This document shows positions 16,935 to 26,597 of a stretch of 64,000 bases of DNA, in pieces (the first letter of the stretch is position 1; each line of letters begins with the position of its first letter). The notes under the pieces are model-generated. The model saw only the letters and a list, made by a program, of their open reading frames with translations. It was not told the DNA's origin and ran no database searches. The stretch covers positions 62,001-126,000 of the forward strand of contig NZ_POUL01000005.1 in assembly GCF_002890895.1 (NCBI RefSeq), read 5' to 3'. A program made the translations under genes and the position numbers. The stretch comes from Stutzerimonas stutzeri. Its GTDB lineage: Bacteria > Pseudomonadota > Gammaproteobacteria > Pseudomonadales > Pseudomonadaceae.

Positions 16935-18035
16935 ATGAAACGTCGTCAAATTCTGGCCGCCGCTGGCGTTGGTCTGGCCGCAACCGCACTGGCCGGTTGC
17001 AATAAGGAAGCCGAAACCGCAGCCAAGCCCGAAGGCACAGCAAGCACCGAGAAATTCAACTGGAAGATGGTCACTTCCTGGCCGAAGAACTTCCCCGGCG
17101 TGGGCGTTGGCGCTGAGAATTTTGCCAAGCGGGTCAACGAAATGAGCGATGGCCGCCTCACGGTCAAGGTCTACGCTGCAGGTGAGCTGGTGCCGGCACT
17201 CGAGGTATTTGATGCGGTTTCGCGCGGCACTGCCGAGATGGGTCATGGCGCGCCCTACTACTGGAAAGGCAAGGTTCCGGCTGCTCAGTTCTTCTGCGCT
17301 CTGCCATTCGGTCCCAACGCCCAGGAAATGAACGCCTGGCTGCATCGCGGCGGTGGCATGGAACTGTGGGAAGAGGTCTACAAGCCGTTTGGCGTACTGC
17401 CCATGGCCTGTGGCGCGACCGGTGTACAGACCGCCGGCTGGTTCAACAAGGAAATCAAATCGGTAGACGATTTCAACGGCTTGAAGATGCGTACCCCCGG
17501 CCTGGGCGGTGAAGTACTGACCAAGATGGGCGGCACCGTAGTGAACATGCCGGCCGGCGAGATCTTCACCGCGCTGCAGACCGGTGCCATCGACGCCACT
17601 GAGTGGATTGGTCCATACAACGATCTGGCGCTGGGGCTGCACAAAGCGGCCAAGTACTACTACACGCCGGGCTGGCAGGAGCCGAACGTTACCTTCGAAC
17701 TGGACGTCAACCTCAAGGCTTGGGAAACCCTGCCGGATGATCTGAAGGCCATCGTTCGTTCCGCGGCCCGTGCAGTCAACGGAGACATGCTCGACGACTA
17801 CAACGCGAAGAACATGGAGGCCATGGAGCAGCTGCGTGAGCAGGGCGTTGAAGTTCGCCGCCTTCCCGACGAAGTGCTGGCCCGCCTGAGGGAAGTGGCT
17901 GCCGAGGTGGTCGACGCCTCTGCCGCAGCTGATCCGGTCGCAAGCAAAGTCTGGGAACAGCAGAGCGCCTACCTCAATCGCTTGTACGAATACGCCGAGC
18001 TGAACGAGAAGGACATCTACAACATCCGCGGCTGA
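16935..18035 (+). CDS. dctP: TRAP transporter substrate-binding protein, Tat-type lipoprotein
   Basis: This 366-residue periplasmic binding protein captures the substrate for DctQM. It starts MKRRQIL with the twin arginines of a Tat signal and continues to a lipobox LAGC (Cys22), so it is probably exported folded and lipid-anchored. AAGGAG lies seven bases upstream of the ATG. A DATEWIGPYND segment matches the Glu-Trp pair used for substrate and cation binding in the keto-acid binder TakP; assignment to that TakP/FcbT1 type is from family knowledge. It stands alone with a terminator after it. Confidence 0.92.
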   Translation: MKRRQILAAAGVGLAATALAGCNKEAETAAKPEGTASTEKFNWKMVTSWPKNFPGVGVGAENFAKRVNEMSDGRLTVKVYAAGELVPALEVFDAVSRGTAEMGHGAPYYWKGKVPAAQFFCALPFGPNAQEMNAWLHRGGGMELWEEVYKPFGVLPMACGATGVQTAGWFNKEIKSVDDFNGLKMRTPGLGGEVLTKMGGTVVNMPAGEIFTALQTGAIDATEWIGPYNDLALGLHKAAKYYYTPGWQEPNVTFELDVNLKAWETLPDDLKAIVRSAARAVNGDMLDDYNAKNMEAMEQLREQGVEVRRLPDEVLARLREVAAEVVDASAAADPVASKVWEQQSAYLNRLYEYAELNEKDIYNIRG

Positions 18036-18054
18036 CCCAACAAACCGCACCAAC

Positions 18055-18085
18055 AAAAACGCCGCCCCATGGGCGGCGTTTTTTT
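18055..18085 (+). terminator. Terminator of dctP (bidirectional)
   Basis: AAAAACGCCGCCC / GGGCGGCGTTTTT with loop CAT, followed by further T's. The flanking A-run also lets it serve osmC, which ends at 18098 on the other strand. Confidence 0.85.
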
Positions 18086-18097
18086 GTTTGCGCGGAC

Positions 18098-18523
18098 TTA
18101 GCTCTCCAGCGTCGCGTCCAGGCTGATCTGTGCATTGAGCACGCGCGATACCGGGCAGCCTTCCTTCGCCTGGTTGGCGATCTGTTGGAACTGCTCGTTG
18201 TCGGCTCCAGGCACCTTGGCCTTCAGCGTCAGGGCGATGGCGGTAATGGAGAAGCCTTTGTCATCTTTGTCCAGAGTGACTTCGGCGGTGGTGTTGATGC
18301 GTTCGGCAGTCAGTCCCGCCTGACCGAGCATCATCGACAGGGCCATCGAGAAACAGCCAGCGTGTGCTGCGCCAATCAGCTCTTCCGGATTGGTGCCAGG
18401 CGCACCTTCGAAGCGGGTGTTGAAGCCGTACGGATTGTCCTTAAGCGCGCCACTTTCGGTGCTGATGGTGCCTTTGCCGCTTTTCAGATCACCTTGCCAG
18501 ACGGCGGATGCGGTTTTCTTCAT
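18098..18523 (-). CDS. OsmC family peroxiredoxin
   Basis: From ATG 18523 (GGAGAA upstream) the protein has 141 residues, the usual OsmC length. OsmC proteins reduce organic hydroperoxides with two cysteines. Here they are in HAGCFSM (peroxidatic) and EGCPVS (resolving). The N-terminal [20 protein letters not shown] stretch is also typical of OsmC rather than Ohr. Codons before 18523 are arginine- and histidine-rich and are not part of the family. It probably acts in the cytoplasm as a stress protein. Confidence 0.93.
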   Translation of the reverse strand: MKKTASAVWQGDLKSGKGTISTESGALKDNPYGFNTRFEGAPGTNPEELIGAAHAGCFSMALSMMLGQAGLTAERINTTAEVTLDKDDKGFSITAIALTLKAKVPGADNEQFQQIANQAKEGCPVSRVLNAQISLDATLES

Positions 18524-18592
18524 GGAGTTCTCCGGATGCTGCGAGTGGACGAATGGCGATGCGTTCTGCCGCTTCAGTGCATGCGGAGCGAC

Positions 18593-18614
18593 ATGCCGGC
18601 CGGCTGGCCGGCAT
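18593..18614 (-). terminator. GC-rich hairpin after the DUF2388 gene
   Basis: ATGCCGGCC / GGCCGGCAT with loop GGCT, nine bases past the DUF2388 stop. There is no T-run, so termination may be weak or Rho-aided. Confidence 0.4.
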
Positions 18615-18622
18615 CGCGTCAC

Positions 18623-18931
18623 CTAGTGTTGTTCGGCTGCAAGGATGGCGCTGGCCAGCTGCATGTCGCTGGCTTCCAGTTGCGGTTGCTCGTGGCGTAG
18701 TTTGACGAGCATCGCTTCGAGATAAGGGCCACGGAGGGCACCATCGCTGGCCACAAAACTGCTGGCGTCTTCGCGTGCCGCAGCGACCAGCTTGTCGTCG
18801 CGGAACGTCATGTAGGTGGAAGCGGTGGTGGCGCCCGACGACAGAATCTGACGAACGAAGCCGTCATCCGCCATCGCCGCGCTAAAAGGGATACAGCTCA
18901 GGGTAACGGCTGCCAGAATAGTTTTGCGCAT
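18623..18931 (-). CDS. DUF2388 domain-containing exported protein
   Basis: From ATG 18931 this 102-residue protein has a clear Sec signal peptide ending in SAAMADD. A short domain follows with [20 protein letters not shown] and RGPYLEAML, the pattern of the Pseudomonas DUF2388 family. The function is unknown and the location is predicted to be periplasmic. A start nine codons further upstream is possible but would put a charged stretch before the signal. Confidence 0.85.
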   Translation of the reverse strand: MRKTILAAVTLSCIPFSAAMADDGFVRQILSSGATTASTYMTFRDDKLVAAAREDASSFVASDGALRGPYLEAMLVKLRHEQPQLEASDMQLASAILAAEQH

Positions 18932-19008
18932 GATGGATGCCTCTGCTTGATCCTCCATTAGAGAGTGCGCAGCGATCAGCAGAGTTCCTTGGCTCTCCGC
19001 TCTTGGGG

Positions 19009-22000
19009 CTATCCGCTGCGCTCGATCAGTTGGCGAACCTTGGCGCCGAGCATGTCGATGCTGAAAGGCTTGGCCAGCATGTCCATGCCGGGGCCGAGGA
19101 ACTCGCCACGGACCTGGGCATTGGGTGCATAGCCGGTGATGAACAGCACGTGCAGGTCGGGTCGGTGCTGGCGAGCAATCTCGGCCAGCTGACGCCCGTT
19201 GATGCCGGGCAGACCGATATCGCTGACCAGCAAGTCGATACGTCGCGCGCTCGTCAGGTGCGGCAGTGCGCTGTTGCCATCCACCGCTTCGATGACCTGA
19301 TAGCCGAGCTCTTGCAGCACCTCGACCACCAACATGCGCACCGCGGCTTCATCCTCGACAACCAGCACGGTTTCGTCGGCCTCGGCACCGCTGACGGCTA
19401 CCGGTTTGCTGGATAGCTCCTCGATATGGGCCGCCTGTGCCCGGTTGCGCGGCAGGAACAGGGTGATCAGGGTGCCTTGTCCCGGTGTGCTGTCGATGCG
19501 TACGTGGCCGCCAGTCTGTTTGACGAAGCCATAGACCATCGAAAGCCCAAGGCCGGTGCCCTGGCCGATAGGCTTGGTGGTGAAGAACGGGTCGAATGCC
19601 TTGGCTACCACTTCCGGCGGCATACCCGAGCCGTTGTCGGCCACGCTGAGGGTGACGTATTCGCCGGGTTCTGGACCGTCTGGCTGCGAGCTATTGATCT
19701 GTACCGAGCCGGTTTGAATGATCAGCTTGCCGCCCTCGCTCATGGCATCGCGCGCGTTGATCACAAGGTTGAGCAGGGCGTTCTCGAGCTGGTGCGCATC
19801 GGTGTAAGCCAACCAGGGGCTTTCCTGCAGGCGGGTGTCGAACTCGATGTGCTCGGCCATGGTGCGGCGCAGCATATCTTCCATCGACTCGACCAACAGG
19901 TTGACGTTTACCGGTTGCGGGTCCAGCGATTGGCGCCGCGCGAAGGCGAGCAGGCGATGGGTCAGCGCCGCGGCGCGGGTGGCCGAACTGGCCGCCGCAT
20001 CCACGTAGCGACCAAGATCGTTTACCTGACCATTGGCGACTCGGCGCTGGATCAGGTCGAGGGCGCCGAGCACGCCGGTCAGCATGTTGTTGAAGTCGTG
20101 AGCGAGGCCACCAGTCAGTTGGCCGATGGCTTCCATCTTCTGGGCATGGCGCAAGGTGTCCTCGGCGCGTTCCCGTTCACCCATTTCCAGATGCAGCAGA
20201 TGGTTGATCTCGGCCAGTTCACGCGTACGCTCGGCGACGCGCCGTTCCAGATTGTCGTTCAGCTCGCGCAGTGCTTCTTCTGCGGTGACCTGAGCGGTGA
20301 TATCGGTGTTGGTGCCGAACCAGCGGGTCACCTGGCCGAAATCGTCGCGAATGGGCACTGCACGCGCAAGGAACCAACGATACTGCCCGCTCTTGCCGCG
20401 CAGGGGGAAAGTCTCTTCCCAGATCGAGCCGATTGCCACGGCGCGCTTCATCGAGGCGCTGACGCGCTCGTGGTGGTCGGGGTGATGCACCGAGCGCCAA
20501 CCCAGGGCCCGCATGGCTTCCAGCGTGGTGCCGGTGTAGTCGTACCAGCGCTTGTTGTACCAGTAGATGCGGCCCGCGGGATCGGCCATCCAGGCAAACT
20601 GACTCATGTTGTCGGCGAGGGTGCGGAACTGCTCCTCGCTGGCGCGCAGTGCACTTTCCGCGCGCATCCGCTCATCGGCCGTCCAGGCACGGTCAGCGAC
20701 TTCGCGGATAAAGGAAATGTCATCTTCGGCCCATTGCCGCGGTCGGTCCTGCAAGAGAATCAGGGCAGCGCTCAGGACGCCCTGCTCCTGCAGCGGTACG
20801 CAGACCAGGCTTTGAATGCGCCGCAGTCGCAGGCTCGCTGCTTGTGCGGCGGTCCGTGGGTCATGCAGCACGTCTTCGACCACCACCAGCTCGTCGTGCT
20901 GCAGGTCGTAGATAAAGTCACCGTAGTCGGCAAAGCACATGCGCTCGCTGTAGTCACCCAGAGCGCCGTCGCTCCAGTAGCGCTCGACGGTGGCGTACTG
21001 TCCGCCCGGGTCGATGGACAGAAAGGCGGCGCGGGTCACCTGCAGCGTAGTGCCCAGTGCGCGCACGGCAGCCGTGACGATGGTGACGCTGTCGGGTTGC
21101 CCACGCAGCAGATCGCCCAGCTCCATCAGTACCGATTGGCGCTGCTCGGTGATCCGGCGTTCCTGTATCTGCTCTTCGAGCAGCGCGTTCATGCGTAGCA
21201 GTTTCAAGGCAGCGTTGCGTTCGGCGGTAATGTCTCGGGCGGTACCGAGCAGGCTAACCCTGCCGTCGCCGTCGATCAGCCGGCGGCCACGGTTGGCCAA
21301 CCAGCGGAACTGCTCGCTGCGCTCGTCATATACCCGGTAGTCCAAGTTCAACTCGCCGCCGCCGACGCCGTCGAGCGCATTACGAAAGGCCGCTATGAGG
21401 GTGTGCCGGTCATCCGGATGAACCCGCGCAAGGAACTGGTCGACCGACAGCGCTGGCTCGTTCGGCCCCAGGTTTGCGAGCATCTTGAGTTGCGCATCCC
21501 AGTGCAGGCGGTTGTGCTCGAAATCGTATTCCCAGACGCCGATTGCAGCAATTTCGTTGGCCAGGCTGACGCGCTGTTCGGCTTCCAGCAGGGCCGAGCG
21601 CGCGCGTGCCCGGTCGGCGGCGGCACGGATGCGCTCGACCACTTCTCGTACAAACGAAATATCGGTCTGGCTCCAGGCTCGCGGTTGCCGGCTGCCGAAC
21701 AACAAAAAGGCGCAGTTGGCCGTTTGCTGCAGCAGTGGCGCCAGCAGCAGGCTGCGATAGCCGAAATGCTCATGCAGAACACCGAAACGGCCGTGGCAAC
21801 CGGCCTCATCGAGGAGGTCGTCGAAGGGCACGATCAGGCCCTGCGACAACCGTAGGCGCAACGGTTCGGCACCGGCGCCCATCGTGTGAGCGGTGCGCGG
21901 CTTGCTGACAGCCTGCGGCCAGTACTCATCGACGATCAGGTTATCGCGCTCGTCGAGATGTCCCTGATAGATGCACTCCGCCCCCATCAGCTGGGCAAGC

Positions 22001-23706
22001 CGCTCGGCCATCATGTCAGCCAGCTCGATGCGGCTGCTGCTGTCCTGGAGCTGGTCGCTGAGCTCCAGCAGATAGGATTGCTGGGCTTCACCGCGGGTTC
22101 GTTCGCTGATGTCGGTAAAGGTGCAGATCGCACCTTGCAAAACATTGTCTTGGTACAGCGGGGCGACCCGGTACTCGACGGGCAGGCTGCTGCCGTCCAG
22201 ACGAAAGAACAGTTCGTACTCGACGTGTACCGACTCACCGGTTTTTGCCGTGCGTTGAATCGGACACTCTTCGATTGGGTAAGGCGAGCCGTCTGTGTGA
22301 CTGTGGTGGATCAACGGGTGCAGCTGCCGGCCAAGCACCTCGTCCTTGCTGGTAAAGCCGAGCAGCTTGACGAACGCCTCGTTGCAGAGCGTGACCAAGC
22401 CTCGCGTGTCGATGGAATAGAAGCCTTCGCTGGCCGCATCCAACAGGCTGCGGGTGAACGCCTCGCTTTCCAGGCGCTTGATCTCGGCCAGGCGACGCTC
22501 GTGAATGTCCTGCGCGACCAATACCCAGTGCAGCAGCCGGCAATCGCAGTCATAAACGGGCGCCCCGCTGCCCTGGAACCAGCGTGAGCTGCCGTCGGCG
22601 GCCAGCAGCGGGACTTCGAAATTGCCGGCCTGGCCGGATTTCAGGGCGCCTTGCCATTGCTGCAGTATGGCGTCGCGGTGATCCGGCGCCACGGCCGACA
22701 GCCAGCCCATGCCGGCCGAGGCTTCGGCGCTCATCCCGGTGAAATCGCACCAGTAGCGATTACAGAAGATCAGCTGCCCGTCGGCATCGCACTGCCAGAT
22801 CACCTGAGGGCTTAGGTCGACCAGGGCCCGGTAGCGCTCTTCGGCTTGGCGGATCGCTGCTTGCTCATGAAGACGTTCGGTCAGGTCGCGCAGGATATGC
22901 ACGAAACCCAGGTGCTGTCCGTGATCATCCTTGAGCGGCATCTGCACGCCGCTGGCCCAGAAGCGGCTGCCGTCCTTGCGCACATGCCAGCGTTCGTTCA
23001 TTGCCGAGCCGTCGCGCGCCGCAGTGGCCATTTCCTTGTCAGGCACGCCGCAGGCGATGTCCTCCGCTACGTAGAATCGCGCCGCGTGGCTGTCGACGGC
23101 CTCGCACGATGGCCAGCCGAGAATGCGTTCGGCGCCCTGGTTCCAGCTGGTGATGACACCCTTGGCGTCGGTGGTGAGGATCGCGTAGTCCACCGCGCTG
23201 TCGATGATCTGTCGGTTGCGCTCGTTGGCTTCACGGCTGCGACGCAACTCCAACAGCGCCATGACCTGGCGGCCCAGGGCCTCCAGATGGGCGGATTGGC
23301 GCTCCGACAGCTGCCGCGGCTTGCTATCGAGAACACATAGCGTGCCGAGCGGCAGGCCCTCGGCGGTGCGCAGTACCGCTGCGGCATAGAAACCCGTCAT
23401 GCCGTTGGCCAGCGGCTCGTGGGTCAGGTCTTCGATCACCAGCGGTTCTGTGCACCCGAGGGCCCGGGAGCAGAGTGCTTCGTCCCGAGGGCGGTCGGCG
23501 CCCGCGACGTTGACCGAGGCCTTTACCCATTGGCGGTCCTCGTCGACAAACACGATGGCCGCGCTGGGACAGGCACATAGCTCGGCAGCAAGCTGTACCA
23601 GATCGTCGAATGCCGCCTCGGCGGGGGTGTCGAGAATGCGGTAACGCGCAAGCGCTGCCAGTCGGTCAGCTTCGTTCCAAGTACTGCTTGTATTTTTTTT
23701 CTTCAA
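19009..23706 (-). CDS. Multi-sensor hybrid histidine kinase (GAF/PAS repeats, HisKA, HATPase, REC)
   Basis: This soluble kinase of about 1565 residues has, in order: GAF, three PAS domains, GAF, PAS, GAF, PAS, a HisKA helix pair with [11 protein letters not shown], an HATPase domain ([28 protein letters not shown]), and a C-terminal receiver with VLVVEDE and DIGLPGING. There are no membrane helices, so it senses cytoplasmic signals such as redox or small ligands. The phosphate probably passes from His to the attached receiver. The start is uncertain: no ATG or GTG exists in frame. The TTG at 23706, just before an eight-base A-run, puts the first GAF near the N-terminus; TTG 23787 is the other choice. 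No partner regulator is adjacent. Confidence 0.88.
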   Translation of the reverse strand: MKKKNTSSTWNEADRLAALARYRILDTPAEAAFDDLVQLAAELCACPSAAIVFVDEDRQWVKASVNVAGADRPRDEALCSRALGCTEPLVIEDLTHEPLANGMTGFYAAAVLRTAEGLPLGTLCVLDSKPRQLSERQSAHLEALGRQVMALLELRRSREANERNRQIIDSAVDYAILTTDAKGVITSWNQGAERILGWPSCEAVDSHAARFYVAEDIACGVPDKEMATAARDGSAMNERWHVRKDGSRFWASGVQMPLKDDHGQHLGFVHILRDLTERLHEQAAIRQAEERYRALVDLSPQVIWQCDADGQLIFCNRYWCDFTGMSAEASAGMGWLSAVAPDHRDAILQQWQGALKSGQAGNFEVPLLAADGSSRWFQGSGAPVYDCDCRLLHWVLVAQDIHERRLAEIKRLESEAFTRSLLDAASEGFYSIDTRGLVTLCNEAFVKLLGFTSKDEVLGRQLHPLIHHSHTDGSPYPIEECPIQRTAKTGESVHVEYELFFRLDGSSLPVEYRVAPLYQDNVLQGAICTFTDISERTRGEAQQSYLLELSDQLQDSSSRIELADMMAERLAQLMGAECIYQGHLDERDNLIVDEYWPQAVSKPRTAHTMGAGAEPLRLRLSQGLIVPFDDLLDEAGCHGRFGVLHEHFGYRSLLLAPLLQQTANCAFLLFGSRQPRAWSQTDISFVREVVERIRAAADRARARSALLEAEQRVSLANEIAAIGVWEYDFEHNRLHWDAQLKMLANLGPNEPALSVDQFLARVHPDDRHTLIAAFRNALDGVGGGELNLDYRVYDERSEQFRWLANRGRRLIDGDGRVSLLGTARDITAERNAALKLLRMNALLEEQIQERRITEQRQSVLMELGDLLRGQPDSVTIVTAAVRALGTTLQVTRAAFLSIDPGGQYATVERYWSDGALGDYSERMCFADYGDFIYDLQHDELVVVEDVLHDPRTAAQAASLRLRRIQSLVCVPLQEQGVLSAALILLQDRPRQWAEDDISFIREVADRAWTADERMRAESALRASEEQFRTLADNMSQFAWMADPAGRIYWYNKRWYDYTGTTLEAMRALGWRSVHHPDHHERVSASMKRAVAIGSIWEETFPLRGKSGQYRWFLARAVPIRDDFGQVTRWFGTNTDITAQVTAEEALRELNDNLERRVAERTRELAEINHLLHLEMGERERAEDTLRHAQKMEAIGQLTGGLAHDFNNMLTGVLGALDLIQRRVANGQVNDLGRYVDAAASSATRAAALTHRLLAFARRQSLDPQPVNVNLLVESMEDMLRRTMAEHIEFDTRLQESPWLAYTDAHQLENALLNLVINARDAMSEGGKLIIQTGSVQINSSQPDGPEPGEYVTLSVADNGSGMPPEVVAKAFDPFFTTKPIGQGTGLGLSMVYGFVKQTGGHVRIDSTPGQGTLITLFLPRNRAQAAHIEELSSKPVAVSGAEADETVLVVEDEAAVRMLVVEVLQELGYQVIEAVDGNSALPHLTSARRIDLLVSDIGLPGINGRQLAEIARQHRPDLHVLFITGYAPNAQVRGEFLGPGMDMLAKPFSIDMLGAKVRQLIERSG

Positions 23707-23929
23707 AACGTCTGCTCGGCTATCCGTGGCGGCAACGATCTTGGTGTTCCAGACTGCGTTGACCGAGCGCCTGCAGCGGCGAGGCAATGGCGTAAGTGCA
23801 GGCGGTTGTTGCTAGGCAAGATACCTGGGTTCGACCCCAAGGCAAGTAGACATCGGTCGACGATCAATCTGCCAGAGCCGCTGGTCTGGTCCTGAGCGGT
23901 AGCTCCCAGCTTATTGTGCTGGGCTGGCG

Positions 23930-25579
23930 TTAGTGCTCATCAATGGCCGGGATGGCGCGCAACATGGCGTTGCGATCGGCTGCTTGCAACGCTGCGAGCA
24001 GCTTTGGGTCACGGTGATAGACGTCGGGGCGATAGCGTGGCAGGCCGGTGCGGTCGGCTTCGGCTGTCCAGTAGGCCAGGAGTATCGGGGTGGTTTCTGC
24101 CGGGCGGTATTCATAGGTCAGGCCGGTTTCAAGCAATTGGTTAACGCGCTCGTGTTCGTCCTCGTTCAATAAAAGATCGACCAATTGCATCACCGATTCG
24201 ACCCTTACACAGCCCGAGCTGAACGCCCGCTGCGAGCGTGCAAACAGGCCTTGGCTGGGCGTGTCGTGGAGGTAGATGGAGTAGGGGTTGGCGAAACGGA
24301 TCACCACCCGGCCCAGCGGGTTGTCGGGCCCGGCGGCCTGGCGCAGCAGGATCCGCCCCGGATTGCTCCAGTCGACAGTGGCTGGGTCGAGTACCTGACC
24401 CTGATAGTCCAACACCTGCATGTTGTGTTGCGCGAGGTAGTCCAGGTTGTCGCGGATCTGCGGCAGTTTATCCTCGCGCAGGATGGTCGGCGGTACCGTC
24501 CAGGTCGGGTTGAGGGTGAGGCGCGTGACGGTCGACTTGATGGACGGGGTCTGCCGGGTATCTCGGCCGACCTGGATGCGCGCTTCCCATTGAGGGCTGC
24601 TGTCGCGAAAGTAGATCACCCGTCCGCCGGCGATATCGACCAGCAGCGAGCGCGGCTCGATGTCGGCCGATAGCCAGCGGAACCGCTCCAGATTCACCCG
24701 CAGCTGGTTCAGCCGATCGGCTGGAGTGGCATTCAGTTCAATAAGGGTGTCGGCACCGAGGATGCCGTCGTCCTGCAGGGCGTGACGGCGCTGAAAAGCC
24801 TTGAGCGCCTCCACCAGTTGATCGTTGTAGCGATCATCGCGGGTGCCCGGCGTGACTGCCGAAGGGGGCAGGTAGCCGTCGGCGCTTAAACGATGCCGCA
24901 GTTGGGGAACACGCGGGTCCAACATGCCTGGGCGCAAGGTCTGGCCCGCGGGGATTGGTTGCCACTGGGGCTGGGGTTGATCGCGCAGCTGCGCATAGGC
25001 CTTGCGCAGGTTGTTGTATTGCTCCAACGACGGACGCGCTTTATTGAAGGCGTGCTCGAGATGCTCCAGCCCTTCGCTGGCGATCGCCATCAGCTGCGCC
25101 TCGGCCTGTAGTGTCCCAGGTGCATCAGGGCTGTGCCAGACGGGCTCGATGCGGTCTTGCGGCAGGCGACCCTGCGCCAGGTGACCCAAGGCCGACAGAT
25201 AGGCGTGGCTGGCCAGTACATCGCTGCATTCGCGGTGCAGCGGATCACGGGTGGCGGTGTGCATGACCCGACGAATGGTTTCGGGATGGTAAGAAGCAGG
25301 TTGGAGCCCATCGTCCGCCAGCGACTCGAGCTGGGCCAACAGCGCGTCAATCTGCGCATAAGAGGTCCACAGCAAGGCAAAGTGGTTGCGTCGGTAGAGC
25401 TCGGAGAGCCGCGCCAGAGCTGTTTCGTCCACGTTGGCCAGAGGCTGCCCGCACGCCGTCGGAAGGTTCTCCAGGACACCCTGAACTGGGCCGGCGGGCT
25501 CTACTGCGGGTTCCGCCATCGCCAGCCATGGCGCCAACAACCAAGCGAACAGCAGACTCGATGTATGTTTTTTGTACAA
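23930..25579 (-). CDS. L,D-transpeptidase, YcbB/LdtD type
   Basis: This 549-residue periplasmic enzyme makes 3-3 crosslinks in peptidoglycan. The start is TTG 25579, supported by AGGAG seven bases upstream. A signal peptide ends about residue 22 (LAMAEP). A scaffold domain is followed by a peptidoglycan-binding repeat (about 225-285, with LKAFQRRHALQDDGILGADT). The catalytic YkuD domain contains HDTP and SSGCVRVES, with the nucleophile Cys in the latter. It is divergent from a second transpeptidase gene of a different class. Confidence 0.93.
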   Translation of the reverse strand: MYKKHTSSLLFAWLLAPWLAMAEPAVEPAGPVQGVLENLPTACGQPLANVDETALARLSELYRRNHFALLWTSYAQIDALLAQLESLADDGLQPASYHPETIRRVMHTATRDPLHRECSDVLASHAYLSALGHLAQGRLPQDRIEPVWHSPDAPGTLQAEAQLMAIASEGLEHLEHAFNKARPSLEQYNNLRKAYAQLRDQPQPQWQPIPAGQTLRPGMLDPRVPQLRHRLSADGYLPPSAVTPGTRDDRYNDQLVEALKAFQRRHALQDDGILGADTLIELNATPADRLNQLRVNLERFRWLSADIEPRSLLVDIAGGRVIYFRDSSPQWEARIQVGRDTRQTPSIKSTVTRLTLNPTWTVPPTILREDKLPQIRDNLDYLAQHNMQVLDYQGQVLDPATVDWSNPGRILLRQAAGPDNPLGRVVIRFANPYSIYLHDTPSQGLFARSQRAFSSGCVRVESVMQLVDLLLNEDEHERVNQLLETGLTYEYRPAETTPILLAYWTAEADRTGLPRYRPDVYHRDPKLLAALQAADRNAMLRAIPAIDEH

Positions 25580-25818
25580 CGCTTCACTCCTGGCGGTCCC
25601 GCCGACTGCTAGACTCCGCCGCTGAACAAGCCGCGGTGCCTGAAAAAAACATGGCCCGTTCAGGCTACTAGAACACGATGTATCAGACGACGTGGGAGCG
25701 CTTCAGGTCCCGTCTGATTTAATTTCGCTACTTTTTGATTGTTTGGGCCTGGTAGCGAGCAGGTGGCGTCGGTCGGCAGGGATGATCGGCATTGGCGCCC
25801 GCCGAGGTTGATCTACGA

Positions 25819-26529
25819 ATGATGGTTTCGCTTCGCCGCCTCTGTCTGGCCGCCGGCTTGCTCTTGTCCATGCCGCTGTTGGCCGCTCCGCCTGCTTATC
25901 AGCCGCTGGTGGACGATCTTTCCCGCGTGGCACCAACGCTCGATCCGGTCGTGTTGACCCATGCTGTCGCGGCTATGCAGTGCGCTGTGAATCATGGCGC
26001 GACGCCGGCTCAACGGTTAGCCGTCATCGACTTTTCTCTGCCTTCCTCGGAGCGCCGACTGTGGATTTTCGACCTGCAGCGTGGGCGTTTGTTGCTCAAG
26101 GATTTCGTCGCTCATGGCAACGGATCGGGTGAAAACCAGGCCACGCGTTTCTCCAATGTGGAGGGCAGTCATCAGTCGAGCCTCGGCCTGTTCCGCACCG
26201 CCGAGAGCTACAGCGGCAAGCATGGCTACTCGCTGCGCATGGACGGGCTCGAGCCCGGGGTGAATGACCTGGCGCGCGAGCGGGCCATCGTCATCCATCC
26301 GGCTGACTATGTGAACCCGGCCTGGATCGCGACGCAGGGGCGTATCGGTCGCAGCCAGGGCTGCCCAGCGGTTCGCCCGGAAGTGGCGCGCATGGTGGTC
26401 GACAGCCTCAAGGGCGGGCAATTCATGTTTTCCTGGTACCCGGATCAGCAGTGGTTGCAGTCGTCGGCTTACCTCAACTGCGAGTCAGGCCAAGTGGCGA
26501 CGCTGGTGGCGTCGAGAAGCGGCAACTAA
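25819..26529 (+). CDS. Murein L,D-transpeptidase catalytic domain family protein (YkuD_2)
   Basis: From ATG 25819 this is a 236-residue exported protein with a signal peptide ending in LLAAPP. The catalytic part has HGNGSGENQATRFSN, a central IVIHPADYV and IGRSQGCPAVRP, giving the His and Cys of the YkuD_2 subfamily. It is small and has no peptidoglycan-binding domain. It is transcribed away from the YcbB-type gene across a 239-base gap in which I see no clear operator. Its exact bond specificity is unknown. Confidence 0.88.
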   Translation: MMVSLRRLCLAAGLLLSMPLLAAPPAYQPLVDDLSRVAPTLDPVVLTHAVAAMQCAVNHGATPAQRLAVIDFSLPSSERRLWIFDLQRGRLLLKDFVAHGNGSGENQATRFSNVEGSHQSSLGLFRTAESYSGKHGYSLRMDGLEPGVNDLARERAIVIHPADYVNPAWIATQGRIGRSQGCPAVRPEVARMVVDSLKGGQFMFSWYPDQQWLQSSAYLNCESGQVATLVASRSGN

Positions 26530-26597
26530 AAGGTTCTGCTGCCTTAAGAGCGGGGAGGGCTTGGAGGCTGGCTTTGCCCTCACTCAAAGCCGTCCCG

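Noticed and set aside
19426..21198. 590-codon frame on the + strand opposite the hybrid kinase
   Set aside because: Shadow of high-GC coding sequence. No ribosome site, no recognisable domain, and the opposite strand encodes clear PAS/HisKA/HATPase domains.
23790..23929. Possible small gene between the hybrid kinase and the YcbB-type transpeptidase
   Set aside because: No frame with a start, ribosome site and sensible product. It is most likely the kinase promoter region.
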